NCBI GenBank assembly: GCA_905221605.1
Contig: CAJNDS010002553.1
Coordinates: 80,553-144,552 of the forward strand
Length of the DNA: 64,000 bases
Source: Symbiodinium natans
Lineage: Eukaryota; Sar; Dinophyceae; Suessiales; Symbiodiniaceae
Direction of reading: 5' to 3'
A model generated the notes under the pieces. That model was not told where the DNA came from, ran no database searches, and saw nothing but the letters and a program-made list of their open reading frames with translations. This document shows positions 30,615 through 41,055 of the stretch, piece after piece; within the stretch, counting starts at the first letter, position 1; each line of letters starts with the position of its first letter. The position numbers and the translations under genes are program-made.

Positions 30615-32033
30615 CTACTGCATTTTCAGAAGTATGTTTGCATTCGGAGCAAAAGCTCGGAGTACTGCCGACGCAGGACTCGCAACTGCCCCTTGTGAGT
30701 CGGCCAGGACAAAAGATCGACACTCGAGGTGCCCACTGCGTTCTCTCATCGCTTGCACGCATTTGACCATCAACAGGGACACAGGCCAGCTACAAGAAGC
30801 CAAAACAAGGCAAGGTAGGTCATTCCAATCGCTTGGGTTGAGGAGCTGCAGGTGCCAGGACGGCCAGCCAACAGTGACGGGTGGATGCGCAGCCCTTACA
30901 GCCAGGAGATCATTGTAGGCATATACAGTGAACGGTGTGCCCACCGGCCAATCTACCAGGGCACAGCACGGAGGGACAGGTAGGTGACTAAGTTGCGAAA
31001 CAGCGAAGACCCCAAGGAGATCTGGCTGCAGGCGGTTCGGGCACAAAGCACATAAGGCAGGGAAAAGTTGAGTGGTAAGTTGGAGAGTATCCCCTTCAAG
31101 AACTTCTTGTCGAAAGGGGGCAACGCGCCAAACGATTTGAATCATACAACCTTGATGTTGAGTAACGCGCACAAGGGTGAGATTGGCAACAAGGCCAGCA
31201 TACCTTACCCTACAACGAGAAGCCGCTTCACGGACTGACCAAGGGGCAGGCACGTGACGCTGCAAGGTGGACTGTGTGCGAGGCCATAGACTGCCACAGT
31301 GGCCCTCTGCCTGCGGGTGAGGAGAATCCATTTGGGCAGGCCAATGATGCTCATGAGCAAGTCGCCCGCCCAGGAGCTGCCTTGCAGGAGTTTGATTGGC
31401 AAAGTCAGCTGTAAACGGTGAACGCAGTCGGAGGAAGCGGAGGCTCGCGAGTGGGAAGTCTCCAACTGCATGGACGTCGTAAGTGCATTCGTCACGAGGC
31501 GTGACTCCAAAGAACGCTCCGGCGTGTTCCCCCGTGGGAATCGCAAAGAAGGGCATTCCCCTCAGACCTTCCAAGAGAAGTCGGAACCAGTGCGAATTAA
31601 CTGATGCAAGACAGGCCACAGACTGGATAGCCAATTGGCACCAATGAAGCATGTGCCAATGAAAGTCTAAGCCGTCCGAGACCTGGCCGATCTTTATTTC
31701 TTGTCTTATGCTCCAACTAAGCCAAGCCTGGAAGGCATCAGCGGCATTTTCAGTGCCATGAACACTCTGCAATGGCAGGGCAAGAACAACCTTGATGTTG
31801 CAGAGATCCACAAGAAGGCGTTGCGCGACTGACGATGTCAGTCTTTGCACAGGGTCCTCTCCACCTCCGCAAAGGGGAATTAGAGGGTCATTGCCTAGGA
31901 CCAGCGTCAAGGCCACGGGGGACAAATCCAAGGACAGAGCTTGCGGCAGAGCAAGAGTACGGGCGTACTCAAGCTGCCTTGGGTCGCTGGCAAGGCAATC
32001 TTCCTCTGTTGACATGCTCAAGTTGGGCCGCAA
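30615..32033 (-). CDS. ORF3 module, intact copy, unknown function
   Basis: A 472-residue frame, not recognised. It is homologous to the frames at 32179-33530. Shared anchors are LDLSP/LDLAP near residue 35, a Trp/His-rich middle, VDWPVGTPFTV near residue 360, AHPPVTVG, and RERSGHLECRSFVLADSQG near residue 430, ending LLK. Conserved anchors in order over about 450 residues imply a duplicated protein-coding module rather than chance. The C-terminal 50 residues (beta-type, ending in LL-Lys) look like a small ubiquitin-like fold, but that is only an impression. It lies on the element's coding strand 3' of ORF2. The start at 32033 is the first in-frame start in the list and uncertain. Confidence 0.5.
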   Translation of the reverse strand: MRPNLSMSTEEDCLASDPRQLEYARTLALPQALSLDLSPVALTLVLGNDPLIPLCGGGEDPVQRLTSSVAQRLLVDLCNIKVVLALPLQSVHGTENAADAFQAWLSWSIRQEIKIGQVSDGLDFHWHMLHWCQLAIQSVACLASVNSHWFRLLLEGLRGMPFFAIPTGEHAGAFFGVTPRDECTYDVHAVGDFPLASLRFLRLRSPFTADFANQTPARQLLGGRLAHEHHWPAQMDSPHPQAEGHCGSLWPRTQSTLQRHVPAPWSVREAASRCRVRYAGLVANLTLVRVTQHQGCMIQIVWRVAPFRQEVLEGDTLQLTTQLFPALCALCPNRLQPDLLGVFAVSQLSHLPVPPCCALVDWPVGTPFTVYAYNDLLAVRAAHPPVTVGWPSWHLQLLNPSDWNDLPCLVLASCSWPVSLLMVKCVQAMRERSGHLECRSFVLADSQGAVASPASAVLRAFAPNANILLKMQ

Positions 32034-32178
32034 GGCAACGAGTCGTATAGTGTGGCGGCAGGAAAGTGACGTCGCGGGGCAGCCTCAGACTCCCATGAGC
32101 CAAAGCACTACTACGCTAATGTGAGCCAAAAGGCGGCAAGAAGGCGTTGCCAATGCAGCAAAGCCAGCCGTCCTAGCA

Positions 32179-33530
32179 TCAAAGTAGGCTGTGGGAGGCG
32201 GAGACCAATCTAAACAGGTGACCTTCGAAGGTGAGGCACTTGTACTTAAGAAGCACCCTCGCATCCTCATGGAACGCAGTTTGGATTTTGGTGCACGTGT
32301 CCGCAACAAAGCCCTGTTCATCGCAAAGTACGAAAGCCCGACTTTCAAGGTAACCACTGCGTTGCCGCATGTGTTGCACAATTAGTATTTGCAGCATTAG
32401 GACCGGCAGCATTGGATCGATTGTGAGATTGAGAGGGAGCATCCCATCAGGCGGATTGACAATACAGAGGCGCCTACTAAAGTAAGACCCTACCAGGACC
32501 GGATGCGCCTCTACCATGTGCTCAAAGGAGGGGAAGGCAACAGCAATAAAGACCGTGCCAACAGGCCAATCAACAAGAAAGCTGACTAGAGGGACAGCAA
32601 AAGTCAGTCCCTGGACAACTACTTGGATTTGCACCAGATTGAGATCAAGTCGGAAGGCCATGTTTTCCAGGAGGAGCGGAAGAAGTTCAGCGCCTAGTTG
32701 GGTAGAGTCGAGGAGGTACCACTCTCCGTGCGTGTAGGGTGAGCAACACATGGTGTACTTGAGCATACATCCAAACTCGAGTCCAACTTCAACGAGGACG
32801 AAGGTGGCGATTTGGCCAACGAAAGCACAGGTCGCACCAAGACCCTGTTCGTGAAAGGCGCAGGCCGTTTGGGTGGTGAACTGGTACTCTTGCACTCGTG
32901 GCGCACCGGTGCCATTCTCGGCTGGGAGGGGCCCAGAGGGGCGTTTAAGAACGCCAGGCCAAAAACCATGGTGGGTGGCACGAGCAAGCAGGGTGGGAGG
33001 TGACCTTTGGTATGCGAGAAGAGGTGCATGAAGACGGAAAACAGGCAGACAGGACAGCGAGCTCAACCGAAGAAAAACACCTCGTAGCTGCCCAGGGTGG
33101 TAGTGGCAATTCTGCAAGATGCATGCAATGTTACCGGGAGCGCAATTATATACGCCTGCCCGATGTGGCCAGCAAGTACATTATGCCACGCCACGCTCAC
33201 CGAACCCATAGCGCGCAGAGTTTGCAACCCCCATTGCTGCCACTCAAGGCATCCGCATCCATCTATCTCCCTTAACTGGAGGGCAAGTCCCTTGGACCAA
33301 CAGCGGTGGATAAGCTGGAGAGCAGCCCCAACCAATTCGGAGGACTTTACATCGGCATCCAAGTGTGCACGAATGGAGACCGTGCCAGCCAGCTGCATAA
33401 TGCAAAAGGCGATACTGGACTCCACGGTGCAGAATTTGTTGTCATACGAGAAGAGGCAGGGCGAAGTATGGATGGAAGAGCCAAGAATCTTCCTAAGATG
33501 ATCCGGCGCCAAATCCAGACAGAAGGCCAT
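32179..33530 (-). pseudogene. ORF3 module, second copy broken by a frameshift
   Basis: Two frames, 33530-33063 (155 residues) and 33117-32179 (312 residues), overlap and together cover the same module as 32033-30615. The first aligns with its N-terminal part (AFCLDLAPDHLRKIL against ALSLDLSPVALTLVL), the second with the rest (VDWPVGTVFIAV, EAHPVLVGS, MRQRSGYLESRAFVLCDEQG). One frameshift near 33,100 separates them, and more frame changes lie upstream (33530-33890). Tandem arrangement of paralogous modules with one decayed copy suggests that only one is needed or that the element is dead. Confidence 0.55.
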
Positions 33531-33890
33531 TGCGCGGGTTAAGGGTCAGTGCTCCCATAACGAGCGCTTGAGCAAAATAACTGTCACGCATGTGCCAACT
33601 ATATTCGGATGGGGAGGGGTAGGTGATCACAATGTTAGCAGTGATCAAACAACGAAGCAAATAACAGAGGAGCACGTAAAGGTACGAGTACCATAAGCGG
33701 CAATAAAGCCCACCGAGCACAAAGTACAAGGGGCAACCACACCCTCACTCAGTGGACACATTGGCACATAGCTCCACTGTCTGCGAACAGATGGCCAAAG
33801 TGAGGTGGGTCCAGCCAGGGGCATTAAAGCCAATAACGTGGCTCTGGATCTATTGTGTGAGAAGAAACAAGGTATGACTACCACGGCCAA
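33531..33890 (-). pseudogene. Short overlapping frames between ORF3 parts
   Basis: Frames 33645-33890 and 33493-33729 (minus) overlap in different phases. The second is Tyr/Leu/Cys-rich and hydrophobic (YSYLYVLLCYLLRCLI), and its tail (EYSWHMRDSYFAQALVMGALTL) leads in phase-shifted fashion into the module at 33530. I read the stretch as one ancestral frame broken by indels. Confidence 0.3.
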
Positions 33891-34483
33891 AAGAAGTGAT
33901 AGGGGAATTGTTCACACTCACACAGTTCACGGGCAATGACTGTTGCTCTTGGCGTTAAGACCTGGAGCAATGCCTCTACCCTACCCCATCCAGTTTTGTG
34001 CCCGATTAAAGCCCCGACAACTCGTGAAGACCACTTGGGGGTCAAAGAAAAGTGCTCCGAAAGTGATTGGGCAAGCGCACGTTCTCCAACGCACGAGATG
34101 GCACGGAGATTTGGTGCACTTATTTTCCATAGCATTGACACGGTAGCGCGAGGTTGAGTGGCAGCGTCCAGCCTTGCAATGACTTCAATGAGAGTCCATG
34201 CAAGTAGGAGTTTTTCCTCATCCAGATCTTCGACAATCTCGTGAATGATCAGTGGATTACCAAAGGAGACGCCTCGATATAAACGATCCTTATGGTACGG
34301 GGAAAGGGCTTCGTTCGACTTGCTTTCCTCTAAGAGAGCCACGAGGATCGCTCCCGCTGCAGCAGGGAGGACTGTGAGTTCGAAGTCAGCTGTGCTGGAA
34401 TGACTACCAATGGCTTCATGGTAACGCCAAGCCAGGAGGCAGCGTGTGGCGGCCAGCATGTTTGGTTGTGCCCGGGCGTTCAC
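33878..34483 (-). CDS. Unrecognised 201-residue ORF after ORF2
   Basis: It begins 69 bases beyond the ORF2 stop on the same strand. The composition is that of an ordinary helical soluble protein: an Ala/Leu-rich N terminus (ELTVLPAAAGAILVALLEES), an acidic middle (EIVEDLDEEKLLLAWTLIEVI) and a basic C-terminal third. It ends in Phe/Trp/Pro next to the broken frames at 33.5-33.9 kb, so it may be the N-terminal part of a longer ORF3. No family recognised. Confidence 0.4.
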   Translation of the reverse strand: MNARAQPNMLAATRCLLAWRYHEAIGSHSSTADFELTVLPAAAGAILVALLEESKSNEALSPYHKDRLYRGVSFGNPLIIHEIVEDLDEEKLLLAWTLIEVIARLDAATQPRATVSMLWKISAPNLRAISCVGERALAQSLSEHFSLTPKWSSRVVGALIGHKTGWGRVEALLQVLTPRATVIARELCECEQFPYHFFWPW

Positions 34484-34551
34484 AACTGGTCTGAGCCAAA
34501 GGTGCCGGCATCACGAAAGAGGGAGGGTGGTTGAAATGGGGACTACACGCA

Positions 34552-37500
34552 TCACAACGAGGGGGGTGTTACCCACAATCCCCTACGCGGAACAGCTGTA
34601 ACATCAACGCGTCTCCTTTTATCGTCTCTTTGCCTCTCGACCTCTAGTATATCCTGAACTTCCAGGATAAGGCGCTTGGACACCCTGTTAGTGGTTGCCT
34701 TTGGGTGCTTTGGGAGAGCAGGGCTATGACACGCGATACCCGCAGCGTTTAACGCATCAACTGCCGCATTAAATTCACTCTTCGTGGTGGTAATAGCAAA
34801 GACATCTTGTAGGTTAGCAAATTCCTGGTTAGGTGTGACCTGTGGATGACAGTGCTGCCCCACCTGGATGAGCTGAACCAACGCTTCAGTAGCCCCTTCG
34901 ATGAAGGGTGAAACTGCGTTTCTATTTTTGACGTACACCCCGTCATGTACCCAAAGCACTGTGCCTGCGCAGTACGGGAGCATTGCAGCGAGCCCTTTTC
35001 GCATTACGAAGCTTTCCGCAGCTTCAAGTGCAAAAGTTGCCCAATTCCTGTTGTTGACCCTTGCATCCGGTTGGTAAAAAGGGATTCCTTGCTGGATCAT
35101 AACCTGGAGGGTAGCTTTAGCCTGCACCAAATGTGCAAGAAAACTTGCCAAGGCAGGGGGGATGGCATAAGCAGCAATACTACCTTCATAAACATGCCGA
35201 AGGAAAGCATTGCTGTCCATTCCAACTGCTCTTTGCAACAAGTGCTTGGTTTGCACTGTTTGTGCTTTGGGCGCGCGTGCAAGGTGACTACTAAATAGCT
35301 CCCTGGCTTCAAGCAACGTTGGGAGGGGTGGGTGAGTAGGGCTGTGACATGTAAGGAGGCGCAAAAGCGTATAATGCGCACCTTTCATGTCGATTTCAAT
35401 TGCGTTCGGTCCGATGGCCAAGAAACGTGTTAGCCTTTTACTCGTTTGCCAGTGCCGTATGGCATAATATCTACCCTGTGGGTGCAAAGATGGCCTTCGA
35501 TACTGGACCAGCCCTGGCCACGTTGTATCAAGCTCGGGGGGAGGCTTGATCCGATTGTAGAGGCAAAACCGCAAAAGCAGTTCCGGATTCCAAAGTGGGG
35601 GGGCCTCAAGAGAAATAGTTTCAGCTCCGGAATGCAAGTCCTGTATAGCTTGCAGGTGCCATTGCTTGGAAGGCAACAGAATAGGCGGAAAGCACTCAGT
35701 GTTTATTTGCATATGAGGCTGACCCTCACCCGAGTCAAAGAAGACATCTTCATGAAGGGGTGCTTCGTAGCGGAGACTGTTAGCAGCGATTCCTGCCAGG
35801 TGATCAGCGACTTTGTTGCCGACGCGAGGGACGTATGACCAATGCACTGTAATGGGTGTGTGCGTTAACTTTTGCCACATGTTGTCCAGTTTTCGCACTA
35901 GGTCTTCCCTATGTAGTCTCAAGGCACCAGCAAAGTGCTTTACAATGTTGATGCAGTCGCCCTGAAGGATAACCTCCCTAATTTGATTGCTAGCAGCTAG
36001 AGATAATGCCTTGTCTAACGTTGCGTCAGCGGCGCATATTTCCGCAAACATAGAATCTGGACAAGGCTGGAGTGGGATGGCAATCGTTTCAAGAATTACC
36101 GGGACTGGTCCGGGCGACCATACGATACCACCCGCACCACCGATACCTTCTTGCACGTGGCAGCTGCCGTCAAATTGAGCAACAAGGTGGGTATCTTTGA
36201 CAGGTTTTAACTCAACAATAAGTGGAGTACCTGCAGGGATTGGCCTTAATGCCGTAACTTTAAGGTGCAGATTGCCGCAATGACACATTTTAGGCCATAG
36301 AGCAACATTAGGGACGCCAAGGGTCTGTTGATACATAGGTGCAAGCAAGTAATGCTGTGCATCTAATGTTGCTAAGACATCCCCTATATTGGCATTCCTG
36401 GGGGAGACGGTAACACCTTGGGCGCTTGCTTTAATTAAGGCAGAAAGGGGATGCTTGACCTCAATATGGAGTCCTCCGTCGTTGCAACAGGGCTTGCAGC
36501 GGTCCGTGTCAACCCACCATGCCGGTAATGCTTTGGGAAGTAACATCCTCGGGATGGTATTCCAAAGACGTGATGCGAGCTTGGGTATGTTACTGATGTG
36601 TTTTGCCCGTTGCGGTGTCTCACACCATCCAGGGTGCCAGGTGCATTGCTGTTCCATAGTATATCTTCTTATGGTCGCAATCCATGCTAATAGGACGGCA
36701 CAGAATTTCTTGTCAATCCCTCCCTCAACATTGATCTTAGGAAGGGCAGTGTGACACAGGGAGTCAAACGAGGCAGTGCCAGCATATCCCAATGTGACTA
36801 GGACAATAAAGAGGGAGGCTTTGGTGACCACACAAGCCGTAAGCCAATGCTCTGTTGTGTTTGCTCCCAGCCCACAGAGCAGGCAGTGGCTTTGGATGAA
36901 AGTACACTGGTGCTCATTGGGTATAGCTGCTCTGTAAGTAATAGTTCTAGCCGGAGCACCAGGCATTGCCGCACATTGCAGGAGTGGTGCTTGGTTAACA
37001 TCACAGCAAGGCAGCATGCAGCTGATGGCATGGGCAAGGTCATCAGGGCAGCTTTGGTTGAGATGACAGAGTTTGCAGACTGGCATGCTGCCGAACCAAT
37101 TGTCATACCAGAGCTCTTTCCCTGTTTGTTTGCGTAGGCAGACTCTACATTGCTCGTCCCTAGAGGCATATTGCCTGTACACAAAATATGCATCGGCTTC
37201 TTCGACAATGGCCCATCTAAGTGCGTAGCAACGAGTGACATCCGAAGCCACGTTCTTTGGCGGGAGGTTTAGCGCAAGCAAAATGGCACATAGCTGTCTC
37301 TCATGTGCATGGTTCGCAACTTTTTGTCGAAGATATCCTTGCGCCTGAACACAAGCAGCATTGCGCAACACTGCTCTAAGCGCAATTTGCGCCTGCTTGA
37401 GCTTGCGACCGCCTGAGTGAGGGCTCACTCGAGGCAGCGCAGCAGATAGGGCATCATGGCACTTGCTTTTGAACTGCTCAATGATTGGTGAGTCTCCTAA

Positions 37501-40500
37501 GGAGACTGATTTCTGAATGGCTTGCCTGGCTTGCACAAGCAACGAATGGTAGAAGGGAAGGTTGGCCGCATGCGCATTTTCAAGGTCATGCAGGATAACG
37601 TTTAAAGCCCATTTGCCTCTCCAGCGCAGCAGTAGGCCAACTTTAGATAATATGGCGCCTATCTCAGGATCCATTGCCCTAGGCGCTTTGATAAAATCAA
37701 AAACGCCCGCCATATGTTTGGCCTGAATCCAGGGACGCCTCAAAATAGTTGAGCTGGCAATAGCTAGTGCTTTGAGCATATGCCTTTTGGTGAAGGCGTA
37801 CAAGGAATTGCAGAAAAGAGGGCAAGAGGCAATGAAGGCCGTATGGAATTGAATCCTGGCAGGCATTGATGCAGTAAGGGAAAGAGCTTGTTTATTCCTT
37901 CTCAACATATTGCACAAGGCCTTATCAAGGATCAGCATGCGCAAGGAAACATCTGACATTTTCCTTTGTCCAACCCAATGGATTTCATCAATAGACGTTG
38001 CTTGCTCCCATTCATATTTTGACATGCGGCCACGCAGGATAAAGCCCAACATTGTTGCAGTCTCAGCAATAATCTTAGACCCCCAAGGCGTCATGTCGAG
38101 GAGAAGGATATCAGCAGTTTTGAAGGGCTTGTTGGTAAGAATAGAAGTTTTGCATTTGCATTTGCAAGGCGATGCAATAATGCAAGCCAACAAAGCCTGG
38201 AAATTTTGCTGTTGTGTGCACATGCAAAGCAGCATATCGCTAGACAGGACGTAGCATTTGCTTCCGCTTACTAAGAGCAGTCCGTGTCGCACGTCAAGCC
38301 TAGTCAAGGACATCCTCATTGCTTGGTCGAGGCTGTAGATGTTCTGTTGAAGCAGTAAGCACAAGGCTTGATGCAATGAGGGACCTCCAATGGTGAGAGT
38401 ATTGCTCGGTGGAAGCTGTTTGGACTCAATCCAAGCGACACCAAATTGGGCTATGCATGCTCTGACATCCCCAGGGAGAACCTGTAAAGAAATAAACCCT
38501 GCTTGGAAGCATTGGTGACGGAGAACTTGTAACCCCGCGCTGTGCGCTGGTTCGAAAGTTCTTTGTGCCTTTTCCACCCAATGCAGGCCTTTGGAGGCAG
38601 CGCTGTTATCGTCCATGTAAGCCGTTAGTCTTATGAAGGAAGAAATGTCGTGCAGCGCCCAAATCAAGGGATCTAAGGCGAGACAGAAAAGGACAACAGA
38701 AGTCGCCCTTCCCATAGCAAGGCCTTGGTGGATGGAGATAGGCTCGAGCAAGAAACCTTGCACTTTATGCTGGGTGCGCCTCCCAAACATAAGGTGGATG
38801 ACGTAAGCTTTGATCCAGGCAGGGGCAGCTCTTGCCGCTAAGCACTGTAGTACCCACCAGGGATTCACCCGTTCAAAGGCCTTGGCAAAGTCGGAAAGCA
38901 TGACTGTGTACTGGGCATCTTTGAGCTCCAAGTAATGTTGCATTTGGGCATAATTTGCCTGTGGTTCTTTGAAGTGATTAAGAAGAGCCTGGGCAGGGTG
39001 TAGCGAGTCTTTGAAAGACTCAGCAAGGACAGCGTAGATTGCGGAGTCAATGATTCGATCACAAGTATCGGGCATGTCTAGTGGCCTGTAGTTGTCCGCG
39101 TACGCACCCTTGTCTGCCTTGGGAATGAAGACTAAGGCCTGAAGCGGATGATCAGCTTGAGACAAGCACATCTCCCACATATGATCCCCAAGTAAGTTGG
39201 CAAAATAACTCGGATTTTGCCTATAGAAGGCATAGGGCACACCATCGGGACCCGGGGAAGAATCCTTGGTGGTAATAATGGCCTTGAAGATGATGCTTTC
39301 ATCTGGTAAGTCAGCCGGCACGAAGGGGGCCCTTTGCGCATATGGCTGTAGGAGTTTGTCCCACTGGTTATCATATTGACAAGGGAAGTGGTGCCAAAAG
39401 GCTCTAGTTGCCCTTAGTGCAGCATCAAACTGACTCATAGATGTGATCAGCTGGCCATTTTCGCTTCTGACCTGTTGCGAATCGATGATTCGAGGGCAGA
39501 TCTTCCTGAAGGCCTGCCACTTAATTTTAGACTTATCAACCTGCAAATCTCTTTGAGCAACCAGGGAACGAAGACTTGGTGAGGGGGCAGTTTTCAGCTC
39601 TGCACCAAGGTGTAGCCGATTAAGCGCTTCTTGAAGCCAATGTCTCGGGAGCTCGGCTGAACCATTACCTGACGGCGTGAAAGGGGGTATGGTGATATGC
39701 CTGGCTAAAGATGTGACGGTGCTTGCGTTGACACCGACAGTCGCACCAGTGCTCCTGTTCAAAAGGCGTACCAACTTCCTAATTAATGCAGCAATTGAGT
39801 TTCCAGCTTGGGCACGTAGGTTTGCATGCCACAAGAAACATGTGGCTTTTTGTGCAACGAGCGCGTCAGAAGGGCAGAGTTTTTGACCTTTGTTCTGCTC
39901 TTCAATCAAGCGGGCTTTAGTGCAATTAATTAGTTTACGAAGAAGAAGGTGCGAAGGGCTAGTCTCCGCAGCCTCGATGCCAGGCAAGTCAGTAGTCGCA
40001 GGTGGAACAGAAAAAGCCGCAGCAGGAACTGTCCGAACAGGTATCGCCGGGACATCTTTGTCAAGCTTATGCTTCGGCCGAAACCGAATCTTTACCAAGT
40101 GATGTCCTCCAGTTACTTTTTTGTGCTTCCAAGAGACAGAACAGATCTTGGCGGACAAGTACAGCGAACTGGAAATAAGGTAATGGTCAAGGTGACTGCA
40201 GGTAGAGCCTTGCTCGAAAGTTGGCCTGTCAGACTTGCATTCAATCATGTCGCCTTGAGCAAGGAGATGTGCATACTCACCCTCCTTCTGCTGATTAACA
40301 GCATTGAAGTCCCCCCCAAGGACAACCACATGAGTTGCATCCTTGACAAAAGCACTAAGTGCAGGGAAAAGCTTCCCCCATTGATCAGGGTGCCAATAAA
40401 CCGACAGGAGCCAGTAGCAGACAGACCGAAATCTGACCAGCACGGCAAGGGCAAAACCAGGCACAAGGTCAACAGTTTCTACGACTTTATAGTCCTGTGG

Positions 40501-41055
40501 CAAACAGACAGCAACTCCTCCAGAGTGTCCAGATTCCTTCCAAATAGCGAGAGAGGCAATCGTATTTATTCTGGCTGTTGCCTGTCTGAATCGGTGTAAA
40601 CAGGCAGCATTCCATTTGGTTTCCTGCAAAAGCACGGGCGTTTGGTGAGCCAACGCACCAATGGTACGAAGCTTGGCAAGGCCAATAGTGTCGAAGGTAC
40701 ACAGCGAGGTAACGTTCCAACTAACGACAGCCTGCAGCTTGCACGGCTCCTTTGGGATCGTGTCGAAGTAAGGAACAAGCCTGTCAGCTATGAGATTCAG
40801 TGCAAGTTCAAGCTCTTCTGTTGGGAGCTGAAGATTGATAGCAGCGATTAGGTTAAAAGGTCGGGTGTCATTGGCCATGAGAGCAAGCTTCAGCTCACGT
40901 GTTGTGGGATAGGTGAGTGGCAGGTTGTAGGCAAGGAGAATGCTGTTGAGGGATCTGACACGTGCGCGATGTCTACGACAAGCAACATAGGCATTGAGGT
41001 GATCAAGGAAGGTCGTAGACCTTGCCTTGATCACCACGTCACGAATCGTTGTCAT
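34552..41055 (-). CDS. ORF2: endonuclease, reverse transcriptase, RNase H polyprotein
   Basis: About 2167 residues from an ATG at 41055. Domains in order: APE-type endonuclease with SWNV (about 110), QETKW (145), SVYWHP (220), GGDFN (248), LDHYLIS (290) and GGHHLVKI (318) in place of the usual SDH; reverse transcriptase with SSPGPDGVPYAFYR, NYRPL, motif A SDFAKAFERV (about 722), motif B HQGLAMG and motif C YMDD (about 813). Then come CxxC zinc clusters near 1300 and CLLCG...H...C near 1395 (zf-RVT-like), and RNase H with all acidic positions (QFDGS near 1627, FAEICAA, LQGDC, NKVADHL near 1752). A C-terminal 400-residue region has IDMKGAHY (about 1889) and VHDGVYV (about 2037). All catalytic motifs look intact. 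The start overlaps the ORF1 stop as ATGA. Role: target cleavage, reverse transcription and RNA removal. Confidence 0.9.
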   Translation of the reverse strand: MTTIRDVVIKARSTTFLDHLNAYVACRRHRARVRSLNSILLAYNLPLTYPTTRELKLALMANDTRPFNLIAAINLQLPTEELELALNLIADRLVPYFDTIPKEPCKLQAVVSWNVTSLCTFDTIGLAKLRTIGALAHQTPVLLQETKWNAACLHRFRQATARINTIASLAIWKESGHSGGVAVCLPQDYKVVETVDLVPGFALAVLVRFRSVCYWLLSVYWHPDQWGKLFPALSAFVKDATHVVVLGGDFNAVNQQKEGEYAHLLAQGDMIECKSDRPTFEQGSTCSHLDHYLISSSLYLSAKICSVSWKHKKVTGGHHLVKIRFRPKHKLDKDVPAIPVRTVPAAAFSVPPATTDLPGIEAAETSPSHLLLRKLINCTKARLIEEQNKGQKLCPSDALVAQKATCFLWHANLRAQAGNSIAALIRKLVRLLNRSTGATVGVNASTVTSLARHITIPPFTPSGNGSAELPRHWLQEALNRLHLGAELKTAPSPSLRSLVAQRDLQVDKSKIKWQAFRKICPRIIDSQQVRSENGQLITSMSQFDAALRATRAFWHHFPCQYDNQWDKLLQPYAQRAPFVPADLPDESIIFKAIITTKDSSPGPDGVPYAFYRQNPSYFANLLGDHMWEMCLSQADHPLQALVFIPKADKGAYADNYRPLDMPDTCDRIIDSAIYAVLAESFKDSLHPAQALLNHFKEPQANYAQMQHYLELKDAQYTVMLSDFAKAFERVNPWWVLQCLAARAAPAWIKAYVIHLMFGRRTQHKVQGFLLEPISIHQGLAMGRATSVVLFCLALDPLIWALHDISSFIRLTAYMDDNSAASKGLHWVEKAQRTFEPAHSAGLQVLRHQCFQAGFISLQVLPGDVRACIAQFGVAWIESKQLPPSNTLTIGGPSLHQALCLLLQQNIYSLDQAMRMSLTRLDVRHGLLLVSGSKCYVLSSDMLLCMCTQQQNFQALLACIIASPCKCKCKTSILTNKPFKTADILLLDMTPWGSKIIAETATMLGFILRGRMSKYEWEQATSIDEIHWVGQRKMSDVSLRMLILDKALCNMLRRNKQALSLTASMPARIQFHTAFIASCPLFCNSLYAFTKRHMLKALAIASSTILRRPWIQAKHMAGVFDFIKAPRAMDPEIGAILSKVGLLLRWRGKWALNVILHDLENAHAANLPFYHSLLVQARQAIQKSVSLGDSPIIEQFKSKCHDALSAALPRVSPHSGGRKLKQAQIALRAVLRNAACVQAQGYLRQKVANHAHERQLCAILLALNLPPKNVASDVTRCYALRWAIVEEADAYFVYRQYASRDEQCRVCLRKQTGKELWYDNWFGSMPVCKLCHLNQSCPDDLAHAISCMLPCCDVNQAPLLQCAAMPGAPARTITYRAAIPNEHQCTFIQSHCLLCGLGANTTEHWLTACVVTKASLFIVLVTLGYAGTASFDSLCHTALPKINVEGGIDKKFCAVLLAWIATIRRYTMEQQCTWHPGWCETPQRAKHISNIPKLASRLWNTIPRMLLPKALPAWWVDTDRCKPCCNDGGLHIEVKHPLSALIKASAQGVTVSPRNANIGDVLATLDAQHYLLAPMYQQTLGVPNVALWPKMCHCGNLHLKVTALRPIPAGTPLIVELKPVKDTHLVAQFDGSCHVQEGIGGAGGIVWSPGPVPVILETIAIPLQPCPDSMFAEICAADATLDKALSLAASNQIREVILQGDCINIVKHFAGALRLHREDLVRKLDNMWQKLTHTPITVHWSYVPRVGNKVADHLAGIAANSLRYEAPLHEDVFFDSGEGQPHMQINTECFPPILLPSKQWHLQAIQDLHSGAETISLEAPPLWNPELLLRFCLYNRIKPPPELDTTWPGLVQYRRPSLHPQGRYYAIRHWQTSKRLTRFLAIGPNAIEIDMKGAHYTLLRLLTCHSPTHPPLPTLLEARELFSSHLARAPKAQTVQTKHLLQRAVGMDSNAFLRHVYEGSIAAYAIPPALASFLAHLVQAKATLQVMIQQGIPFYQPDARVNNRNWATFALEAAESFVMRKGLAAMLPYCAGTVLWVHDGVYVKNRNAVSPFIEGATEALVQLIQVGQHCHPQVTPNQEFANLQDVFAITTTKSEFNAAVDALNAAGIACHSPALPKHPKATTNRVSKRLILEVQDILEVERQRDDKRRRVDVTAVPRRGLWVTPPSL

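Noticed and set aside
30598-33542. Many plus-strand ORFs of 60-135 residues
   Set aside because: Shadows of the minus-strand ORF3 modules, whose homology to each other marks the coding strand.
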